Notes: generated by a model from the letters alone, not told the origin. A DNA stretch of 64,000 nucleotides from Xanthobacteraceae bacterium (GCA_022844205.1 JALHMF010000008.1:1-64000); one strand, 5' to 3'; shown: positions 37,767 to 48,788, counted from the stretch's first letter. Made by a program: numbers and translations.

Positions 37767-38795
37767 CTATTGTCTTACGGCAATCGTTTTTCCAAGCGCT
37801 CCTGCGTCGAGCAGCGCATCGATCAGCCTGTGCACGCGTAACGCCTCGGCGCCGTTGATCGCCGGTTCGCGGTTTTGATCGATGGCGTCGAGAAAATCCT
37901 CGATCAACGCGCGATGATAGTCGTTCGGAAACGCCATGGGATCGGCGCCGGCACCGCCCGGCGAATTGTCCGGCGCCACTTCCACGACCTGTCCGTCCAT
38001 TCGCAGAATGGACAGGCCGCTGCCGGAGAGAACCGCGCCGCCTTTCTGGCACGCGATCTCGATGCGCTCCGGAAATCCCGGATAGGCCGCGGTCGTCGCC
38101 TCGATCGTTCCGAACGCACCGTTCGCGAATTTCGCCGCCGCAACGACAAGGTCTTCGGTTTCCATGCGGTGCATCACGCTCGTGGTCGCATAGCCGCGCA
38201 CTTCATTCACGGGACCGGCAAGATTCATCATCAGATCGAGCGTGTGAATTCCCTGCGTGAGCAATACGCCGCCGCCGTCGCGCGCGCGGGTGCCGCGGCC
38301 GGGCTGCTCGTAATAAGTTTGTGGACGCCACAACCGCATCGCGGCCGAACAGGAAAGGATGCGGCCGAGGATGCCCGATTGCAGCGCTTCCCGCAGCTTG
38401 ATCGCGGCCGGCTTGTAGCGATGCTGCAAGACAACCGCAAGTTTCACCTGCGCATGGCGGCAAAGGCGGACCACCTCCATCGCGCGGTCGGTCGAAGCTT
38501 CCAACGGCTTCTCCAGCAGAATGTGCTTCCCCGCCTTTGCCGCGGAACGCACCAGATCGAGATGCGTATTCGGCGGCGTGAGAATCGCGATTGCTTCGAT
38601 GCTGCTGTCGCCGAAGATCGCTCCCGGCGTCTCTACCAGCGGAAATGAAAACTTGTCCGCGAAGGCCTTGCGGCGCGCGGGCGTCGGGCTGTAGGCGGCC
38701 ACGACTTCAACGCGCTGCTCCAGTTCGATAAGACTTTTGGCATGCGGTGTTGCGGCCATGCCAAGCCCGATGATGCCGAACCGCCTGCGCGCCAT
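37767..38795 (-). CDS. Gfo/Idh/MocA family oxidoreductase
   Basis: The 342-residue protein has an N-terminal Rossmann fold (FGIIGLGMAATPHA), the EKPLEAS motif with the conserved Lys-Pro, and a C-terminal beta domain with GIHTLDLMM. Such enzymes oxidise sugars or inositols with NAD(P). It starts 1 base after the amidohydrolase stop, so co-translation is likely. Confidence 0.9.
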   Translation of the reverse strand: MARRRFGIIGLGMAATPHAKSLIELEQRVEVVAAYSPTPARRKAFADKFSFPLVETPGAIFGDSSIEAIAILTPPNTHLDLVRSAAKAGKHILLEKPLEASTDRAMEVVRLCRHAQVKLAVVLQHRYKPAAIKLREALQSGILGRILSCSAAMRLWRPQTYYEQPGRGTRARDGGGVLLTQGIHTLDLMMNLAGPVNEVRGYATTSVMHRMETEDLVVAAAKFANGAFGTIEATTAAYPGFPERIEIACQKGGAVLSGSGLSILRMDGQVVEVAPDNSPGGAGADPMAFPNDYHRALIEDFLDAIDQNREPAINGAEALRVHRLIDALLDAGALGKTIAVRQ

Positions 38796-38796
38796 T

Positions 38797-39627
38797 TCAG
38801 AAGCCGTATAATTTCGCCGGATTGTCCACGAGGACTTGTCTACGGGTCGTCTCCTCCGGAATCCAGTCGAGCAACACATCCATCAACATCGCGTCATCGG
38901 GCTTCTTGTGGACAGGCGGTGTCGGATGCGGCCAGTTGGATGCCCACAGCATCCGCTCCGGCGCCTTCTTCACAAGCTCTTTTGCAAGCGCACCCACATC
39001 GCCGTAATGCGGCGGACCGGCTTTCGAAGTTTCATACGGCGCGGACAACTTCACCCAGGTGCGGCCGTTGTCGAGGAGGTCCATGAGCACGCGGAATGCC
39101 GGATGATCCGGCTTCACCGGCTCGAGAAATTTTCCGGTGTGATCGACGACGAGCTTACCCTTCAGCTTTTTCAGGAGCGGCAAGCGCTCCGGCAGATCGC
39201 GCCCATCGAGCTGTAACTGGACATGCCATCCGAAATGATCGACGCGCACCGCCATCTCCTCGAGAATTTCCCACGGCAGAAATCCGCCGAGCATGAAAAA
39301 ACGAATGCCGCGAGCGCCGAGTTTTGTGAGGCGATCAAGCTCTGCGTCGGCCGCGCTTTGGTCCACCACAACAATCCCGCGCGCGCTGTCGCCGATTTCC
39401 TTCATCGCATTCAGCGTCACCGTGTTGTCGGTGCCGTATCCCGCCGGCTGCACGACGACCGTGCGCTCGATGCCGAGCCGCTCGCGCACCTTGAGATAAT
39501 CCGGCACCAGCGCATCGCCATGGGTGATCTTCGCACCCTTCGCGAACGGAAAGCGCGTATCGTAAATGTGCATATGCGTGTCGGTTGTGCCGGGTGGCGC
39601 CTTCAGCTTCGGCCTGCTCTCGGACAT
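38797..39627 (-). CDS. Amidohydrolase family protein (lactonase type)
   Basis: The 276-residue TIM-barrel protein has DTHMHIYD near residue 16, VVDHTGKF, and ASNWPHPTPP. This is the amidohydrolase-2 subgroup of 2-pyrone-4,6-dicarboxylate lactonases and D-galactarolactone isomerase. It could open a sugar lactone made by the neighbouring dehydrogenase. First gene of the three-gene series. Confidence 0.85.
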   Translation of the reverse strand: MSESRPKLKAPPGTTDTHMHIYDTRFPFAKGAKITHGDALVPDYLKVRERLGIERTVVVQPAGYGTDNTVTLNAMKEIGDSARGIVVVDQSAADAELDRLTKLGARGIRFFMLGGFLPWEILEEMAVRVDHFGWHVQLQLDGRDLPERLPLLKKLKGKLVVDHTGKFLEPVKPDHPAFRVLMDLLDNGRTWVKLSAPYETSKAGPPHYGDVGALAKELVKKAPERMLWASNWPHPTPPVHKKPDDAMLMDVLLDWIPEETTRRQVLVDNPAKLYGF

Positions 39628-39736
39628 ATCAAACCCTTCAGGATGGCGCGCGCTCGATGCCGCCGGCGAACCCGTCGCCCAAAACGGCCCGCCTTCATAC
39701 CAGTCCCCAACGGGATCGGGCGAAAGTTTTGCCTGC

Positions 39737-40045
39737 TCACCTGCACATCAGCGAGATGCGTTTCGCTGTCATGGACAGCTTGTAACCAAATTTCAAGGCG
39801 TTGCTGGTGTCCCACCAGGCGCGGGCGTTGCCTGCCATTCCGTAGAACACTTCATCCTGGATCGTGGGGTGCTCAAGGCCGATGCGGATAAGCTTCGCGA
39901 GGTCTTCCGGATGCAGCCAGATCGACATTCGCCGCAGGTCGAGCGTGCGATCCGCACATTGCCGACAGCGCCGAGCGATTCACCGAAAGCCTTGCTCAGC
40001 CATAGCGCGTGTCCGGCGATCTCGCTCTGGCTGCCAGCATTTTGC
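39737..40045 (-). pseudogene. Remnant of an NAD-dependent epimerase / uronate dehydrogenase
   Basis: On the minus strand, one frame gives LWLSKAFGESLG (like the YxxxK active-site helix of extended SDRs, with Tyr replaced by Leu), then a frame change leads to SIWLHPEDLAKLIRIGLEHP and VFYGMAGNARAWWD, the C-terminal part of uronate dehydrogenase-like epimerases. The N-terminal half is missing and about 20 residues between the two pieces are lost. A decayed gene that belonged to the adjacent sugar-acid cluster. Confidence 0.7.
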
Positions 40046-40090
40046 TCAAATGAAGTTGCGCTGTGCGGCGGGACAGCGCAAAAGAGCCGC

Positions 40091-40930
40091 ATGAAACCGG
40101 TAGTCGGCGTCATCGCACAGGGTGCCATGGGTGCGGGCGTGAGCGCCCGGCTGGTCGAGTACGGCGTGCGTGTGCTGACGTCCCTGGAAGGCCGCAGTGA
40201 AGCGAGCATCGCGCGCGCGAAGAAAGCGGGCGTCGAGAATGTTTCGGACGCCGAGCTTGCGAGCGCCGATTTTTTTCTCTCCATCGTGCCGCCGGGCGAT
40301 GCGCTGGCGCTGGCGCAGCGGCTTTATCCGGTGCTGGCCGCATCGAACAAGAAACCCGTTTATATCGATTGCAACGCGGTCAGTCCCGAAAGCGCCAACG
40401 AAATCGGGGCGGTGATCGACCGGACCGGCGCGCCGTTCGTCGATGGTGGCATCATCGGCGGACCACCGCGCGCGGGCTATACGCCGGTGCTCTATGTCTC
40501 CGGCGCGGAAGCATCGCGCGTGCTCGCACTGAACGATTACGGATTGCGGATCAGACCGGTCGAAGGCGCGGAAGGTGCCGCCTCGGCGCTGAAAATGTCC
40601 TATGCCGCCATCGCAAAAGGACTGACGGCGATCGGTGCGGCTTCCATTCTCGCGGCCCAGCGCGCGGGCGTCGGCGAGGCACTCTATCGTGAGCTTTCCG
40701 AAAGCCGCCCCGATGTTCTCGCCTATCTCACCCGCAGCGTGCCGGACATGATCCCGAAGGCGTATCGCTGGGTCGCTGAGATGCATGAGATCGGCGATTA
40801 TGCGGGCGGCGCGGAAGAAAAGATTTTCGACGGCATGGCGGGATTGTATGAGCGGCTTGCGGATGCGGAAGGCGGCAGGGAGGAAATCGACGCGCTCGCG
40901 CGTTTCTTCCGGCAGACAGACAAGAAATAA
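40091..40930 (+). CDS. NAD(P)-dependent oxidoreductase, 6-phosphogluconate-dehydrogenase-like (DUF1932)
   Basis: The 279-residue protein has an N-terminal NAD-binding domain ([18 protein letters not shown], modified GxGxxG) and a C-terminal helical domain with [11 protein letters not shown], the DUF1932 type. Homologs are beta-hydroxyacid-like dehydrogenases of unknown substrate. AAAGAG precedes the ATG at 40091. It is divergent from the amidohydrolase series, with the epimerase remnant between. Confidence 0.82.
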   Translation: MKPVVGVIAQGAMGAGVSARLVEYGVRVLTSLEGRSEASIARAKKAGVENVSDAELASADFFLSIVPPGDALALAQRLYPVLAASNKKPVYIDCNAVSPESANEIGAVIDRTGAPFVDGGIIGGPPRAGYTPVLYVSGAEASRVLALNDYGLRIRPVEGAEGAASALKMSYAAIAKGLTAIGAASILAAQRAGVGEALYRELSESRPDVLAYLTRSVPDMIPKAYRWVAEMHEIGDYAGGAEEKIFDGMAGLYERLADAEGGREEIDALARFFRQTDKK

Positions 40931-41492
40931 TCCCTCGCCTCTGGCGCCGGATTTTTTCGAACGGGATGTGTGCGTTGTCGCGCGCGAACTGATCGGCGCG
41001 ACGCTGCTGGTGAGTGGCGCGGGTGGAATCATCGTCGAGGCAGAGGCGTATCACCACACCGATCCCGCCGCGCATTCCTATAGCGGACAAACACCTCGCA
41101 ACGCGGTGATGTTTGGCCCGCCCGGTTATCTTTATGTGTACCGCTCCTACGGCATCCATTGGTGCATGAATTTCGTCTGCGAGAAAGAAGGCAGCGCCAG
41201 TGCCGTGCTGATCCGCGCGATCGAGCCCACCCATGGGCTAAGCAAGATGCGCCGGCGCCGCGGCGTCAAGGACGAACGCCTGTTGTGTTCGGGTCCGGGA
41301 AAACTCTGCCAGGCGCTCGCCGTCACGCATGCCCATAACGGCTTGCCGCTCGACAAATCGCCATTCAAGTTATTCGCCCGCGGGGCAAAACCGGGAATCC
41401 TCGTCGGCCCGCGCATCGGCATCACCAAGGCTGCGGAGAAACCTTGGCGGTTTGGGATGAAGGGATCGCGGTTCTTAAGCAGACCATTTTGA
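40863..41492 (+). CDS. DNA-3-methyladenine glycosylase (Mpg/AAG type)
   Basis: The protein has the AAG core: [20 protein letters not shown] with the catalytic Glu, [22 protein letters not shown] and [11 protein letters not shown]. It removes alkylated purines in base excision repair. The start is unclear: ATG at 40863 overlaps the oxidoreductase end by 68 bases, and no ATG, GTG or TTG lies nearer to the core (from [10 protein letters not shown]). About 209 residues with this start. Confidence 0.88.
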   Translation: MRKAAGRKSTRSRVSSGRQTRNNPSPLAPDFFERDVCVVARELIGATLLVSGAGGIIVEAEAYHHTDPAAHSYSGQTPRNAVMFGPPGYLYVYRSYGIHWCMNFVCEKEGSASAVLIRAIEPTHGLSKMRRRRGVKDERLLCSGPGKLCQALAVTHAHNGLPLDKSPFKLFARGAKPGILVGPRIGITKAAEKPWRFGMKGSRFLSRPF

Positions 41493-41499
41493 TTTTCTG

Positions 41500-41593
41500 T
41501 CATGCACCGCGAAGGCGGGGCATCCAGTACACGCAGAACAAAATTATTCGGGAATGAACTTACTGGATCATCCGCTTTCGCGGATGATGACAA
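41500..41593. repeat. Intergenic palindromic repeat element
   Basis: In the convergent gap between the glycosylase and valS. It starts TGTCATGCACCGCGAAGGCGGGGCATCCAG and ends in a hairpin GATCATCCGCTTTCGCGGATGATGAC. The CGCGAAGGCGG and GGATGATCCAGTAA-like parts recur at 34014. It may serve as a bidirectional terminator. Confidence 0.65.
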
Positions 41594-41598
41594 TGGGA

Positions 41599-44379
41599 CT
41601 ACGCCGCACCCTTCAAGCGCTCCAGCGCCTCGCGGATTTTGGCGCCGCGTTCCTCGGCCTCCGTGCGGCGCTCGTGCTGCTCTTCGATCACTTCTTCCGG
41701 CGCGCGGGCGACGAAATCGGCGTTGCCGAGCTTCTGGTCGATGCGTTTGATGTCGTCGTCCACCTTGCCGAGTTCTTTCTGCAAACGCGCGCGTTCGGCG
41801 TCGAGGTCGATCACGCCCTTTAAGGGAAGTGCCGCCACCTCGCCGCGCACCAGCAACTGCACGCTGCCCGCGGGCGGCGCGTCGATAAATGAAACATCGG
41901 AGAGGCGCGCGAGCCGCTTCAACGCGTCGTCCCAGCGCCCTGCCCGCTCCTTCGTCTGCGCGCTTGCGACCAGCGCCAAGGGAAGCTGGCTGCCGGCCGG
42001 CACGTTCATTTCGGATCGCACGGAGCGGATCGCGGAAACCAGATCGACCAGCCAGCCGATTTCGTTTTCCGCTTTTTCATTCTGCAGGCCGGAAAGCTTC
42101 GGCCATTCCGACAGCGCGAGCATCCGTTCGCGCTTCGGTCCCGTCTCGCCTGTGACGCGCCAGAGTTCTTCCGTCAGGAACGGCATGAAGGGGTGCAGCA
42201 GTTTCAGGATTTCATCGAGAACGAACGTAACCGTCGCGCGGGTTTCGTCCTTTGCAGCACCATCGGCGCCGGTCAGCGCGGGCTTTGCCAGTTCGATGTA
42301 CCAGTCGCAGTAAACGCTCCAGACGAAACGATAGGCGGCGTTGGCGGCGTCGTTGAAGCGATAGGCCTCGATGGCTTTCGTGATTTCGCCGAGCGCCTTT
42401 TCGGTCTCCGCCAGAATCCACTGGTTCAGCGTTTCCTTGACGGATTTCGGATCGAACCCGGCAACACGGAACGCGCCGTTGAATTCGCCGAAGCGCGCGG
42501 CGTTCCAGAGTTTCGTTGCAAAATTTCGATTGCCTTCGACGCGCTGCATGGAGAGCTTGATGTCGCGGCCCTGCGCCGCCATCGACGCGAGCGTGAAGCG
42601 GAGTGCGTCGGCGCCAAGCTCGTCGATGATCGACAAAGGATCGATCACGTTGCCCTTGGATTTGGACATCTTCGCGCCCTTCTCGTCGCGGACGAGCGCG
42701 TGAATGTAGACGGTGTGGAACGGCACCTCTTTCATAAAGTGCAATCCCATCATCATCATGCGGGCGACCCAGAAGAAGATGATGTCGAAGCCGGTGACCA
42801 AAACACTGGTCGGATAGTAGCGTTTTACTTCCGGCGTCTGTTCCGGCCAGCCGAGCGTGGAGAACGGCCAGAGTGCGGACGAGAACCAGGTGTCGAGGAC
42901 GTCTTCGTCACGGCGCAAAAGCTGATCCTTGCCGTAATGCTTTCTCGCTTCGGCTTTGGCTTCTTCTTCGTTGCGCGCGACGAAAAACTTTCCGTCCGGC
43001 CCGAACCATGCCGGGATCTGATGGCCCCACCAGAGCTGACGCGAGATGTTCCAGGGCTGGATGTTCTCCATCCAGTCGAAATAAGTCTTCTCCCAGTTCT
43101 TCGGGACAAACTCCGTGCGGCCGTCTTTCACGGCGGCCAGCGCCTCGACGGCCATTTTCTTAGCGTCGACGTACCACTGGTCGGTGAGATAGGGTTCGAC
43201 CACGACATTCGAACGGTCGCCGTGTGGCACTTGGTGAGTGTGCGGCTCGATCTTCTCGAGAAGGCCCAATGTCGCAAGATCGGCGACGATCTTCGTTCTC
43301 GCCGCGAAGCGATCCATGCCGCGATATTGTTCAGGCACGCCGTCGTTCAGTTTCGCTTCGGTATCGAAGATGTTAATCAGCTCACGCTTGTGCCGCTTGC
43401 CCACATCGAAGTCGTTGAAGTCGTGCGCGGGCGTGATCTTCACCGCCCCCGTGCCTTTTTCCTTGTCGGAATATTCGTCGCCGACAATCGGAATTTCGCG
43501 GCCGACCAGTGGCAGCACAACCGAAGCATTCGCTTTCAGCAGCGCCGAGTAACGCTCGTCGTCCGGATTCACCGCGACCGCGGTATCGCCGAGCATCGTC
43601 TCCGGCCGCGTGGTCGCGACGACGATGTAATCGTGTTCGTAACCCGCGATTTTCTTCGCCAGCGGATAGCGAAAATAATACATGTGGCCGTTCGGATTGC
43701 GCTTCAGCACTTTCTCCAGTGCCGCCACATCCAGCGGTTTCGGATTGCCGTCGGCATCCTTCTCGTCATTCGACCATTTGAACGAGCCGCGGCATTCGAC
43801 CTGCTGCACTTCAAGATCGGAAATCGCGGTCAACAGTTTCGGATCCCAGTTCACCAGCCGCTTGTCGCGATAGATCAGCCCGGCCTTGTGGAGAGCGACG
43901 AACACCTCGAGCACGGCCTTCGACAAGCCTGGATCCATCGTGAAGCGCTCGCGCCGCCAGTCGCATGACGCTCCAAGCTTCTTCAACTGGCGGATGATGG
44001 TGCCGCCGGATTCTTCCTTCCACGCCCAAACCTTTTTCACGAACGCTTCTCGGCCCATGTCGCGGCGGCCCGGCTCCTGCCGCTCCATGAGCTGGCGCTC
44101 GACCACCATCTGGGTCGCGATGCCGGCGTGATCCGTGCCCGGCTGCCACAGCACATCCTTGCCGCGCATGCGCTCAAAGCGGCAGAGAATGTCCTGCAAG
44201 GTGTTGTTCAGCGCGTGGCCCATGTGCAGCGAGCCGGTCACGTTCGGCGGCGGGATCACGATGCAGTAGGGCTCCGCGTCCTTGCGCTCCGGGCGGCCGG
44301 CATGGAACGCGCCCGCCGCTTCCCAGGCGCGATAGATGCGGTCTTCGACTTCCGAAGGCTGGTAGGTTTTGTCGATCAT
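41599..44379 (-). CDS. valS: Valyl-tRNA synthetase
   Basis: The 926-residue class I enzyme has [15 protein letters not shown] (HIGH), KMSKSKGNV (KMSKS), the CP1 editing domain ([15 protein letters not shown]) and a C-terminal coiled coil ([14 protein letters not shown]). ATG at 44379 ([12 protein letters not shown]) was chosen; the open frame reaches 44604 but the extra residues overlap the divergent MFS gene. Confidence 0.97.
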   Translation of the reverse strand: MIDKTYQPSEVEDRIYRAWEAAGAFHAGRPERKDAEPYCIVIPPPNVTGSLHMGHALNNTLQDILCRFERMRGKDVLWQPGTDHAGIATQMVVERQLMERQEPGRRDMGREAFVKKVWAWKEESGGTIIRQLKKLGASCDWRRERFTMDPGLSKAVLEVFVALHKAGLIYRDKRLVNWDPKLLTAISDLEVQQVECRGSFKWSNDEKDADGNPKPLDVAALEKVLKRNPNGHMYYFRYPLAKKIAGYEHDYIVVATTRPETMLGDTAVAVNPDDERYSALLKANASVVLPLVGREIPIVGDEYSDKEKGTGAVKITPAHDFNDFDVGKRHKRELINIFDTEAKLNDGVPEQYRGMDRFAARTKIVADLATLGLLEKIEPHTHQVPHGDRSNVVVEPYLTDQWYVDAKKMAVEALAAVKDGRTEFVPKNWEKTYFDWMENIQPWNISRQLWWGHQIPAWFGPDGKFFVARNEEEAKAEARKHYGKDQLLRRDEDVLDTWFSSALWPFSTLGWPEQTPEVKRYYPTSVLVTGFDIIFFWVARMMMMGLHFMKEVPFHTVYIHALVRDEKGAKMSKSKGNVIDPLSIIDELGADALRFTLASMAAQGRDIKLSMQRVEGNRNFATKLWNAARFGEFNGAFRVAGFDPKSVKETLNQWILAETEKALGEITKAIEAYRFNDAANAAYRFVWSVYCDWYIELAKPALTGADGAAKDETRATVTFVLDEILKLLHPFMPFLTEELWRVTGETGPKRERMLALSEWPKLSGLQNEKAENEIGWLVDLVSAIRSVRSEMNVPAGSQLPLALVASAQTKERAGRWDDALKRLARLSDVSFIDAPPAGSVQLLVRGEVAALPLKGVIDLDAERARLQKELGKVDDDIKRIDQKLGNADFVARAPEEVIEEQHERRTEAEERGAKIREALERLKGAA

Positions 44380-44461
44380 GTTGATTGTGCAGGCCGCGCG
44401 TTGCGCGCTAAAAAGCCCGTAACACCGCAAACTGTCAACGCTTTCCCCGCAGGCATCCGTC

Positions 44462-45670
44462 GTGTCCGAGACGCCAATCGACGCACGCACGGAACGGACG
44501 CCTTGGCGGGCAATCGTGTTCCTCTCCTTCGCCGCCTTCGCCAGCCAGGCGATGGTGCGGGTGACCGACCCGTTGCTGCCGCAGATCGCGCAGGACATCG
44601 GCACGACCGTGGGTGCGGCATCGATCGTGGTGACGGCCTACGGTCTGGCGCACGGCATCACGCAAGGAATCAGCAGTCCCTTGGGCGACCGTTTCCGCAA
44701 GTACCGGCTGGTCGGCATTCTCGCCGCCCTCACCGCGCTGATGACGCTCGCCTGCGGCTTCGCCACCGACCTCCAGACCCTCACGCTCGCGCGCCTCGGC
44801 TGCGGGATGACCGCCGGCATGATCATTCCGCTCGGCATGGCGTTCGTGGGCGATGTCGTTCCCTATGAGCGGCGGCAATCGGTGCTCGGCCGCTTCCTCA
44901 CCGGCCAGATCACCGGCCTCGTATCCGGCCAGATCGCGGGCGGCGTGCTCGGCGATTTCTTCGGCTGGCGCTCGGTGTTCTTTCTGCTCGCGGCACTCTT
45001 CGCACTGACGTCGATTCTCATCTTCCTCGAAATCCGCCGCGATCCGAGCGTGGTAAAACCTGCGACAGATGCCGACGGCGGCATGAGCCTCGCCGACGGC
45101 TATCGCGCGGTATTCACGGAGCGCTGGCCGCGCATCGTCATCTTCGCGGCCTTCCTCGAAGGTGCGTTGATGTTCGGCACCTTCGCCTATGTCGGCGCCG
45201 ACCTGAACATACGCCTTGGACTAAGCTTCAGCGCGGTCGGCGCGGTGCTCGCCGCCTTCGGCGTCGGCGGACTGCTGTATGTCGCTTCGGTGAAGCTGTT
45301 GGTCCGCCATCTCGGTGAGCGGCGCATGGTGCTGACCGGAAGCGTGCTGCTGTGCGCCGGGTATCTCGCGCTCGCCTTCGGGCATCACTGGGCGATCGCC
45401 TTCGGCGCGATCGTGATTACCTCGCTCGGGTTCTACATGGTGCATAACACGCTGCAGGTGCACGCAACGCAGATGAGCCCGCAGGCGCGCGCCACCGCGG
45501 TCGGCGTGTTCTCCTCGGCTTTATATTTGGGAATGAGCGCCGATGTCGCCGCGGCCGCACCTTTCTTCGACCGGCTCGGCGCGTTGCCGATTTACCTGAC
45601 CGCCGCGTTCGTGTTTCCGCTGCTCGCGTTGTGCCTGGCGTCGCTGTTGAAGAAACGCGAAGGCGTTTAG
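44462..45670 (+). CDS. MFS transporter (12-helix, drug exporter type)
   Basis: The 402-residue membrane protein has about 12 helices and the MFS loop motif [12 protein letters not shown] between helices 2 and 3, plus [15 protein letters not shown] near helix 5. It most resembles multidrug or metabolite exporters; substrate unknown. Start is a GTG at 44462. Divergent from valS with about 80 bases between and convergent with popZ. Confidence 0.85.
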   Translation: MSETPIDARTERTPWRAIVFLSFAAFASQAMVRVTDPLLPQIAQDIGTTVGAASIVVTAYGLAHGITQGISSPLGDRFRKYRLVGILAALTALMTLACGFATDLQTLTLARLGCGMTAGMIIPLGMAFVGDVVPYERRQSVLGRFLTGQITGLVSGQIAGGVLGDFFGWRSVFFLLAALFALTSILIFLEIRRDPSVVKPATDADGGMSLADGYRAVFTERWPRIVIFAAFLEGALMFGTFAYVGADLNIRLGLSFSAVGAVLAAFGVGGLLYVASVKLLVRHLGERRMVLTGSVLLCAGYLALAFGHHWAIAFGAIVITSLGFYMVHNTLQVHATQMSPQARATAVGVFSSALYLGMSADVAAAAPFFDRLGALPIYLTAAFVFPLLALCLASLLKKREGV

Positions 45671-45673
45671 GCG

Positions 45674-46363
45674 TCAGCGCCCGCCGCGCGAGACGCGTTC
45701 GATCTCGGCGCGCACCATGCGCTCGACCAGGCCCGGGAGATTTTCGTCGAGCCATTCCTTCAGCATCGGCCGCATCAGTTCCTGCACGAGGTCTTCCAGC
45801 GTACGGCCACGGCTGGAGAGAATGGTCGTCGCGAGCGAGCCGAAGGCGGCATTGACCGCGGCGGTTGTCTGGGAAGACATCAGATCCTCGGGTATCGCGG
45901 GCGCCATCGGTCGCGGAGCGGGCGGCAGTGCTGCGGATGCCATGGCAGCAGGCTGAAGCTTGGGTGCTGGAGCGGCGCTCATGCTGGCTTCCTCTCGGAA
46001 GACGATATCCTCGGTGTCGATTTGCTTGAAGCCATCGACCGGTTCGGTGAGATCGAGAACTTCCGGCTCGTCCGCGGGCTTTCCCGGGCTGGAAAAGAGC
46101 GCGTCGATGTCGTCCTGCTTGTTGCCGCCGGGCGGAGCCGCGGGAGCCGCCGGTTTCGGTTCGGGCTGCGCGGGTTTTGCAACGGGAGACGGAGCCTGCG
46201 GCCTTGCTGCGGGCGCCGGAGCGGGCTGCGCTTTCGCGGCGGGAACCGCGGCTGCGGCCTTTGCCGTTCCCGCTGCCGGGTCGGCTTCATCCGCAATGAT
46301 CCGGCGGATGGAGGCGAGAATTTCCTCCATCGACGGTTCCTGTGCCCGGGCACTCTGTGACAT
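45674..46363 (-). CDS. popZ: Polar organizing protein PopZ
   Basis: The 229-residue protein has the PopZ layout: N-terminal EPSMEEILASIRRIIADE helix, a long Pro/Ala-rich acidic middle, and C-terminal helices TLEDLVQELMRPMLKEWLDENLPGLVERMVRAEIERV that drive self-assembly. PopZ forms a polar matrix that anchors ParB-parS and recruits polar proteins. The location between valS and tolC matches Caulobacter and rhizobial genomes. Confidence 0.93.
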   Translation of the reverse strand: MSQSARAQEPSMEEILASIRRIIADEADPAAGTAKAAAAVPAAKAQPAPAPAARPQAPSPVAKPAQPEPKPAAPAAPPGGNKQDDIDALFSSPGKPADEPEVLDLTEPVDGFKQIDTEDIVFREEASMSAAPAPKLQPAAMASAALPPAPRPMAPAIPEDLMSSQTTAAVNAAFGSLATTILSSRGRTLEDLVQELMRPMLKEWLDENLPGLVERMVRAEIERVSRGGR

Positions 46364-46509
46364 TACTCGCCGCTCTCCCGCAAAGAAGAATTCACTCCGG
46401 GTTCCGAATCACGGAGAGAATCATTTGAGACGCCACGGAATCACTATGGCACCCGCTCCCGCAAGCGCAAATTCGACTGTGATTTTATGAACTGATTCGG
46501 TTGTGGCCG

Positions 46510-47946
46510 TCAGCGGCCATCGGGCGTGCGAAGGCCAAACCAGCGGTCCCGCACCTGGCTGAAATGCTCGGTCGGGTCATAGGTCGCGACCTTGAGCTGG
46601 AGCCGCTCGGCATCGAGCCGGCCGATCGAGGACAAAACCGAATAGGACGTCACGACTCGCGCGCGCTGCGCGCTTACGAGGTTCGACTGCGCGGTGACGA
46701 ACAGGGCGCGAGAGTTGAGCACATCGAGAATGGTGCGCTGGCCGACGCGGTATTCCTCGATCACGCCGTCGAGCGCGATTTTCTGCGCATTCACCTGCGT
46801 GCGGGCGGATTCGATCAGCGCCCTCGCCGCTTCCGCCTGTGTCCAGAACTGCACAATGTTGGAGCGTACGAGGTCCCGGGTGCTGTCGAGGCGGAGGCGC
46901 GCCTCGCCAAGGGTTTCCTTGGCCTGACGGACGTTCGCGTATTCGCGCCCGCCCTGATAAATCGGCACGCTCGCGGTCACGGCGGCGACAGAGCTGTCGG
47001 TCCGCCGCACGCCTTCGCTCGGTTCGAAATCGCGGCTAATCGAGGCCGTCGCGTTGACCGACGGCAACAATGCACCTTCGGCGACTTTCACGCGCAGGGC
47101 GAAGACATCCACCGCGTATTCCCCGGCGAGCACGTCGGGATGCTCGGCGAGGCCGACTTCGATCAACATGTCGATCGTGCGGGGCAGCAAATGATCGATC
47201 GGCCTTCCCGGCGTGAGCCGTCCCGGCGCCTTGCCGACCGTCTGGCGATAGACTGCGCGCGAGGTCGCAAGGTTGGACTGGGCCTGAATCAGCGATGACT
47301 GCGCGCCGGCGGCCGCGGCTTCGGCGAGCGCCACATCCGTGCGCGTCACTTCGCCCACATCGAAACGATCCTTGGTGGCGCGCAGCTGTTCGCGCAGCGC
47401 CTCGAGATTTTGCCGCTGCAATTCCACGAGCGCCTCGTCGCGCAACACATCCATGAAGACGGTGACGACGGAAAGAAGAACCACCTGTTCCGTATCGCGC
47501 AGGGTTTCGCGCGCCTGCGCGACTTCGCTTTGCGCGGCACGCGTGGAGTTCACATCGCGGAAGCCGTTGAACAGGTTCTGGTCCAGCACCAGCGATGCGC
47601 CGCCGGGATTGGACGAGTTGCTGGTGGTGATGCCGCCGGTCGTGCGGGAACGGCGTGTGACCGTGCCGTAATCGCCGAGTGCCGTAATCGTCGGACGAAA
47701 ACCCGACAGCGCGCGCGGAACATTCTCGTCAATGGCCCGGAGGGCGGCGCGTTGCGCATTCAGCGTCGGGTTGTTTTCGTAGGCCTGCCGCAAGGCTTCT
47801 TCGAGTGTGACAGTACCGGCCCCTACGCCCGCGCCGGATACGGTGGGTCCCGATGCGGCGACGACCGGTCCGGAGGGCAAAAGCATGAGGGACATCGCCA
47901 GCACGGCAACCAACCCCCTTCTCACGCGATCCCTACGCCGCCCCAT
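46510..47946 (-). CDS. tolC: TolC-family outer membrane channel
   Basis: The 478-residue protein has a signal peptide (RRGLVAVLAMSLMLLPSGPVVAA) and the repeated TolC halves (LEEALRQAYENNPTLNAQRAALRA; later PSVNATASISRDFEP and ILDVLNSRALFVTAQSNLVSAQ). It is the outer-membrane exit duct for type I secretion and efflux pumps. ATG at 47946 follows AGGTGGCGG. It lies between pcm2 and popZ. Confidence 0.93.
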   Translation of the reverse strand: MGRRRDRVRRGLVAVLAMSLMLLPSGPVVAASGPTVSGAGVGAGTVTLEEALRQAYENNPTLNAQRAALRAIDENVPRALSGFRPTITALGDYGTVTRRSRTTGGITTSNSSNPGGASLVLDQNLFNGFRDVNSTRAAQSEVAQARETLRDTEQVVLLSVVTVFMDVLRDEALVELQRQNLEALREQLRATKDRFDVGEVTRTDVALAEAAAAGAQSSLIQAQSNLATSRAVYRQTVGKAPGRLTPGRPIDHLLPRTIDMLIEVGLAEHPDVLAGEYAVDVFALRVKVAEGALLPSVNATASISRDFEPSEGVRRTDSSVAAVTASVPIYQGGREYANVRQAKETLGEARLRLDSTRDLVRSNIVQFWTQAEAARALIESARTQVNAQKIALDGVIEEYRVGQRTILDVLNSRALFVTAQSNLVSAQRARVVTSYSVLSSIGRLDAERLQLKVATYDPTEHFSQVRDRWFGLRTPDGR

Positions 47947-48116
47947 TCCGCCACCTGGAAACCGAAAATACCAATCAGGGCCGGACTTTCGCCCTTCCCC
48001 CGCTCCGGGACAAGATAGAGACTGCTCAATTCGGTGGGAACTGCCGCATTGGCGCAGGGACGGCTTTCGTCGGGAAGCGCAGCAGTTTGGCCACACCTCT
48101 AATTGTGGCGGAACCG

Positions 48117-48788
48117 TCAGAAAACGAAACCGCGCGGCGCGTCAAAACCCGGCAAAGCGGGAGCAGCGGCGGTAAAGAGCGGCCGTCTGCTGATAACGCC
48201 GCCCGATTTCACATGCAGGATGGCGCGGCTCAGCGTACCCGTTCGCACAACGGCCCCGAGGCGGCCGCCGTCTTTCAATTGCGCAAGCAGCGCGTCCGGC
48301 ACCAGTTCGGCCGAACCATTCAACAGAATCACATCGTAAGGAGCCTTCACCGGCCAGCCTGCGGGAAGCGAGCCGGGCACGAAGGTGACGTTGTTGACCC
48401 GCAATTCGGCAAGAATCTTTCTCGCCTGCGCCAAGAGGGTGTCTTCTTCCTCCAGCGCAATTACCTCGCCGGCGAGATGGCTGAGGACGGCGGAGGAATA
48501 GCCGGTGGCCGCACCCACATCCAGCACGCGGCATTCCGGCGTGACCTCCAGTGCCTGCACGAGTTTCGCAAGCACCATCGGCTCGAGCAGATAGCGGGCC
48601 GGCTTTCCGCCGGATGCCTCGCGCACCACCAGATCGTCGTCGAGATAGGCCAGGCTGCGGCGTTCTTCGGGAACGAAGCGCTCGCGCGGCAATTCCAGCA
48701 TGGCGTCGATCAGGCGCGGCTCGGTCACATCGTTGGTGCGGACCTGGCCCTCCACCATTCCGCGCCGGAGCCGCTCGAAATCGATCAT
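48117..48788 (-). CDS. Protein-L-isoaspartate O-methyltransferase-like protein
   Basis: The 223-residue protein is a second Pcm-like methyltransferase: MVEGQVRTNDVTEPRLIDAM, RERFVPEE, and SAM motif VLDVGAATGYSSAVL. It lacks the GQTIS segment of true Pcm, reading REASGGKPARYLLEP instead, so its substrate may differ. It sits upstream of tolC, a conserved place in alphaproteobacteria. Confidence 0.85.
   Translation of the reverse strand: MIDFERLRRGMVEGQVRTNDVTEPRLIDAMLELPRERFVPEERRSLAYLDDDLVVREASGGKPARYLLEPMVLAKLVQALEVTPECRVLDVGAATGYSSAVLSHLAGEVIALEEEDTLLAQARKILAELRVNNVTFVPGSLPAGWPVKAPYDVILLNGSAELVPDALLAQLKDGGRLGAVVRTGTLSRAILHVKSGGVISRRPLFTAAAPALPGFDAPRGFVF

Noticed and set aside
42193-43968. 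591-residue frame antisense to valS
   Set aside because: ValRS motifs on the minus strand are complete; the opposite frame is a compositional shadow.
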